This document shows, piece after piece, positions 6,393 through 7,562 of a stretch of 7,562 nucleotides of DNA. How positions within the stretch are numbered: position 1 is the first letter of the stretch; each line of letters starts with the position of its first letter. A program made the translations under genes and the position numbers. This stretch comes from Chloroflexota bacterium (GTDB taxonomy: Bacteria > Chloroflexota > Anaerolineae > Aggregatilineales > Phototrophicaceae). The stretch lies in NCBI GenBank assembly GCA_026706395.1, contig JAPOYU010000071.1, positions 1-7,562 on the forward strand, read 5' to 3'. The notes under the pieces were generated by a model. The model did not search any database. It was not told where the DNA came from and saw only the letters and a list, made by a program, of their open reading frames with translations.

Positions 6393-6451
6393 CCCGGTTA
6401 GTCGCTTGGGACGGAGACGTTCGCCTTTATTGCCAGACTAGAATAGCGTAG
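6383..6451 (+). CDS. Small overlapping open reading frame (22 codons, uncertain)
   Basis: An ATG lies within the last codons of the aminotransferase gene in another frame, with GGAG (6370-6373) 9 nt upstream, which is good ribosome-binding geometry. The frame encodes 22 residues, beginning MELARLVAWDGDV and ending QTRIA, and closes with a TAG whose last two bases begin an AGGAGG sequence. The opening loosely recalls the N-terminus of fumarylacetoacetate-hydrolase-type proteins, so it could be a remnant of a lost gene. It could also be a genuine coupled micropeptide or chance. I would not assign a function. Confidence 0.22.
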   Translation: MELARLVAWDGDVRLYCQTRIA

Positions 6452-6469
6452 GAGGATTTGCCTTTGACA
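6450..6469 (+). promoter_or_regulatory. Orphan Shine-Dalgarno sequence and perfect -35 hexamer
   Basis: A perfect AGGAGG (6450-6455) has no gene to serve. The only start codons at sensible spacing are TTGs at 6458 and 6464, which reach a stop within five codons at 6473-6475. The second TTG begins TTGACA (6464-6469), an exact -35 consensus, but the positions 16-18 bp downstream do not contain a good -10 hexamer. Either a promoter for the binding-protein gene or the ruins of a former gene start is plausible. Confidence 0.3.
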
Positions 6470-6527
6470 TATTGAAGCAGTACGTATCGCCAACTTATTC
6501 AGTAGAACCGTGTATGGAGAATCCTAA

Positions 6528-7562
6528 ATGAATCGCAAACAAGAGAAGGACATTCGCAATACCTCTAGGATGTTAGCGGGCGACTCGCTTTCGCGCAGGC
6601 GCTTTCTGCAGACCATGCTCACCACCGGCGCCGGCGCGCTCGTCTATTCGGCCAGCCCGCTGGCATCAGTCGTCGCTCAAGGCGATTCCGCCGCCACGAT
6701 CGATATCGCCAACAGTTTCGGCCGCCTGAACCCCGTGCTGTCCACCGCCATCGGCGAACTGACGATCAACAACGCCGTCTTCAACAAGGTGCCGGATCTA
6801 TTGGCCGGACCGCCCACACAGGTGGATGATCTCACCTGGAATCTGGAATTCCGCCAGGGTGTCATGTTCCACGATGGCACCGAGATGAAGGCCTCTGACT
6901 TCGCATTCACCGTGAGTTTGATTCAGAATCCGGAAACCGCCTCTCTCTTCGCCAACTTTCTGACGCCCATTGACGGGGCGGAAGCGACGGGCGATTACTC
7001 CGCCACAATCCATCTCAACGAACCCTTCGGTCTGCTGCCGGAGCGTCTCTTTGTTATGTCCGTGCTACCGGAAGCCACCTTCAATGATAAGGGTATGGAT
7101 CGCTTCAATTTGGAACCCGTCGGGACCGGTCCCTTTGCTTTCCAGAACATGATCGCGCAAGATCGCGTCGAGCTTTCGCGCCATGCCGACTACTTCGTCG
7201 AGGGCTTGCCGCTCCTGGACAGCCTGACCTATCGCGAAGTGCCGGAAGCCAGCGTGCGTATGGCCAATCTGGTCGCCAGCCAATCCGACGTCATGGAACA
7301 GGTGCCGCCTGAGAGCTTTGATATCTTCGGTCGCGCGCCAGGTATCATCGCCGGCGCCGGACCCAGCACTCGCCGAGCCTTTATCGCCTACAACTGCACA
7401 AAGCCGCCGCTCGATGACGCGCGCGTGCGCCAGGCGCTTTCCTACGCCATAGACCGCCAAGCCATCATCGACACCGTTTTGAGCGGCAAAGGCTTGCCCG
7501 GCAACGGTTCCAGCATTCCGCCGTCAATGGACAATTACAACGCCGATGCCGACAAATACAAT
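6528..7562 (+). CDS. Tat-exported ABC transporter substrate-binding protein, SBP_bac_5 (peptide/nickel) family, 3' end outside window
   Basis: This gene is open for 345 codons to the last base of the window, so it is partial; full members are usually 500-600 residues. It begins with an N-terminal stretch followed by the twin-arginine motif S22-RRRFL, a hydrophobic stretch (about 30-40) and a likely cleavage site after SVVA (A50). The protein would therefore be exported folded. The mature part shows the SBP_bac_5 landmarks DLTWNLEFRQGVMFHDGTEM (101-120), KASDFAFTV (121-129), VGTGPFAF (198-205) and DDARVRQALSYAIDRQAI (296-313). The segment between VFNK (84-87) and DDLTW is shorter than usual and lacks the standard LAESW-type motif. 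GGAGA (6516-6520) lies 7 nt before the ATG. These proteins deliver oligopeptides or other small solutes to an ABC permease, whose genes would be expected just downstream. The gene links the cluster to uptake of its substrate. Confidence 0.9.
   Translation, partial: MNRKQEKDIRNTSRMLAGDSLSRRRFLQTMLTTGAGALVYSASPLASVVAQGDSAATIDIANSFGRLNPVLSTAIGELTINNAVFNKVPDLLAGPPTQVDDLTWNLEFRQGVMFHDGTEMKASDFAFTVSLIQNPETASLFANFLTPIDGAEATGDYSATIHLNEPFGLLPERLFVMSVLPEATFNDKGMDRFNLEPVGTGPFAFQNMIAQDRVELSRHADYFVEGLPLLDSLTYREVPEASVRMANLVASQSDVMEQVPPESFDIFGRAPGIIAGAGPSTRRAFIAYNCTKPPLDDARVRQALSYAIDRQAIIDTVLSGKGLPGNGSSIPPSMDNYNADADKYN

Overview
The window looks like a chromosomal metabolic region from a moderately GC-rich bacterium. 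It holds six substantial protein genes and no RNA genes, CRISPR arrays, insertion sequences or phage genes that I can recognise. The organism cannot be fixed from sequence alone. The Tat-exported peptide-type binding protein, the PhyH oxygenase and the M14/M81 hydrolase pair are a mix I associate with free-living or host-associated Chloroflexota, and also with Rhizobiales-type alphaproteobacteria. This is a low-confidence inference.

Layout. The left edge (1-1197) reads leftwards. A PhyH-family Fe(II)/2-oxoglutarate oxygenase (134-967, minus) is followed after 1 nt by a small open frame (34-132, minus). The oxygenase has a convincing promoter of its own in the 230-bp divergent spacer. Everything else reads rightwards. 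A tightly packed trio comes first: a threonine-synthase-like PLP enzyme (1198-2415), an M14 aspartoacylase/succinylglutamate-desuccinylase-like zinc hydrolase (2412-3458) and an M81/MlrC-like hydrolase (about 3479-4978). A 115-bp spacer with inverted-repeat structure then precedes a class III aminotransferase resembling glutamate-1-semialdehyde aminomutase (5094-6392). A 135-bp spacer with small open frames and an unused Shine-Dalgarno sequence leads to a Tat-secreted SBP_bac_5 substrate-binding protein (6528 to the right edge, incomplete).

How the genes may work together. The rightward genes fit an uptake-and-breakdown route for an acylated or peptide-like amino compound. The binding protein captures it, the M81 and M14 enzymes hydrolyse amide or acyl bonds, and two PLP enzymes then transaminate, eliminate or replace groups on the released amino acid. 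This parallels the logic of ectoine catabolism (PLP lyase, M14 deacylase, class III transaminase), but the proteins do not carry the signatures that would prove it. The substrate is unknown. The oxygenase, transcribed away from the cluster, has glycine where the HxD iron-binding motif normally has aspartate. That pattern is shared with 2-oxoglutarate halogenases and with a large uncharacterised PhyH subgroup, and it is the most interesting single residue-level observation here.
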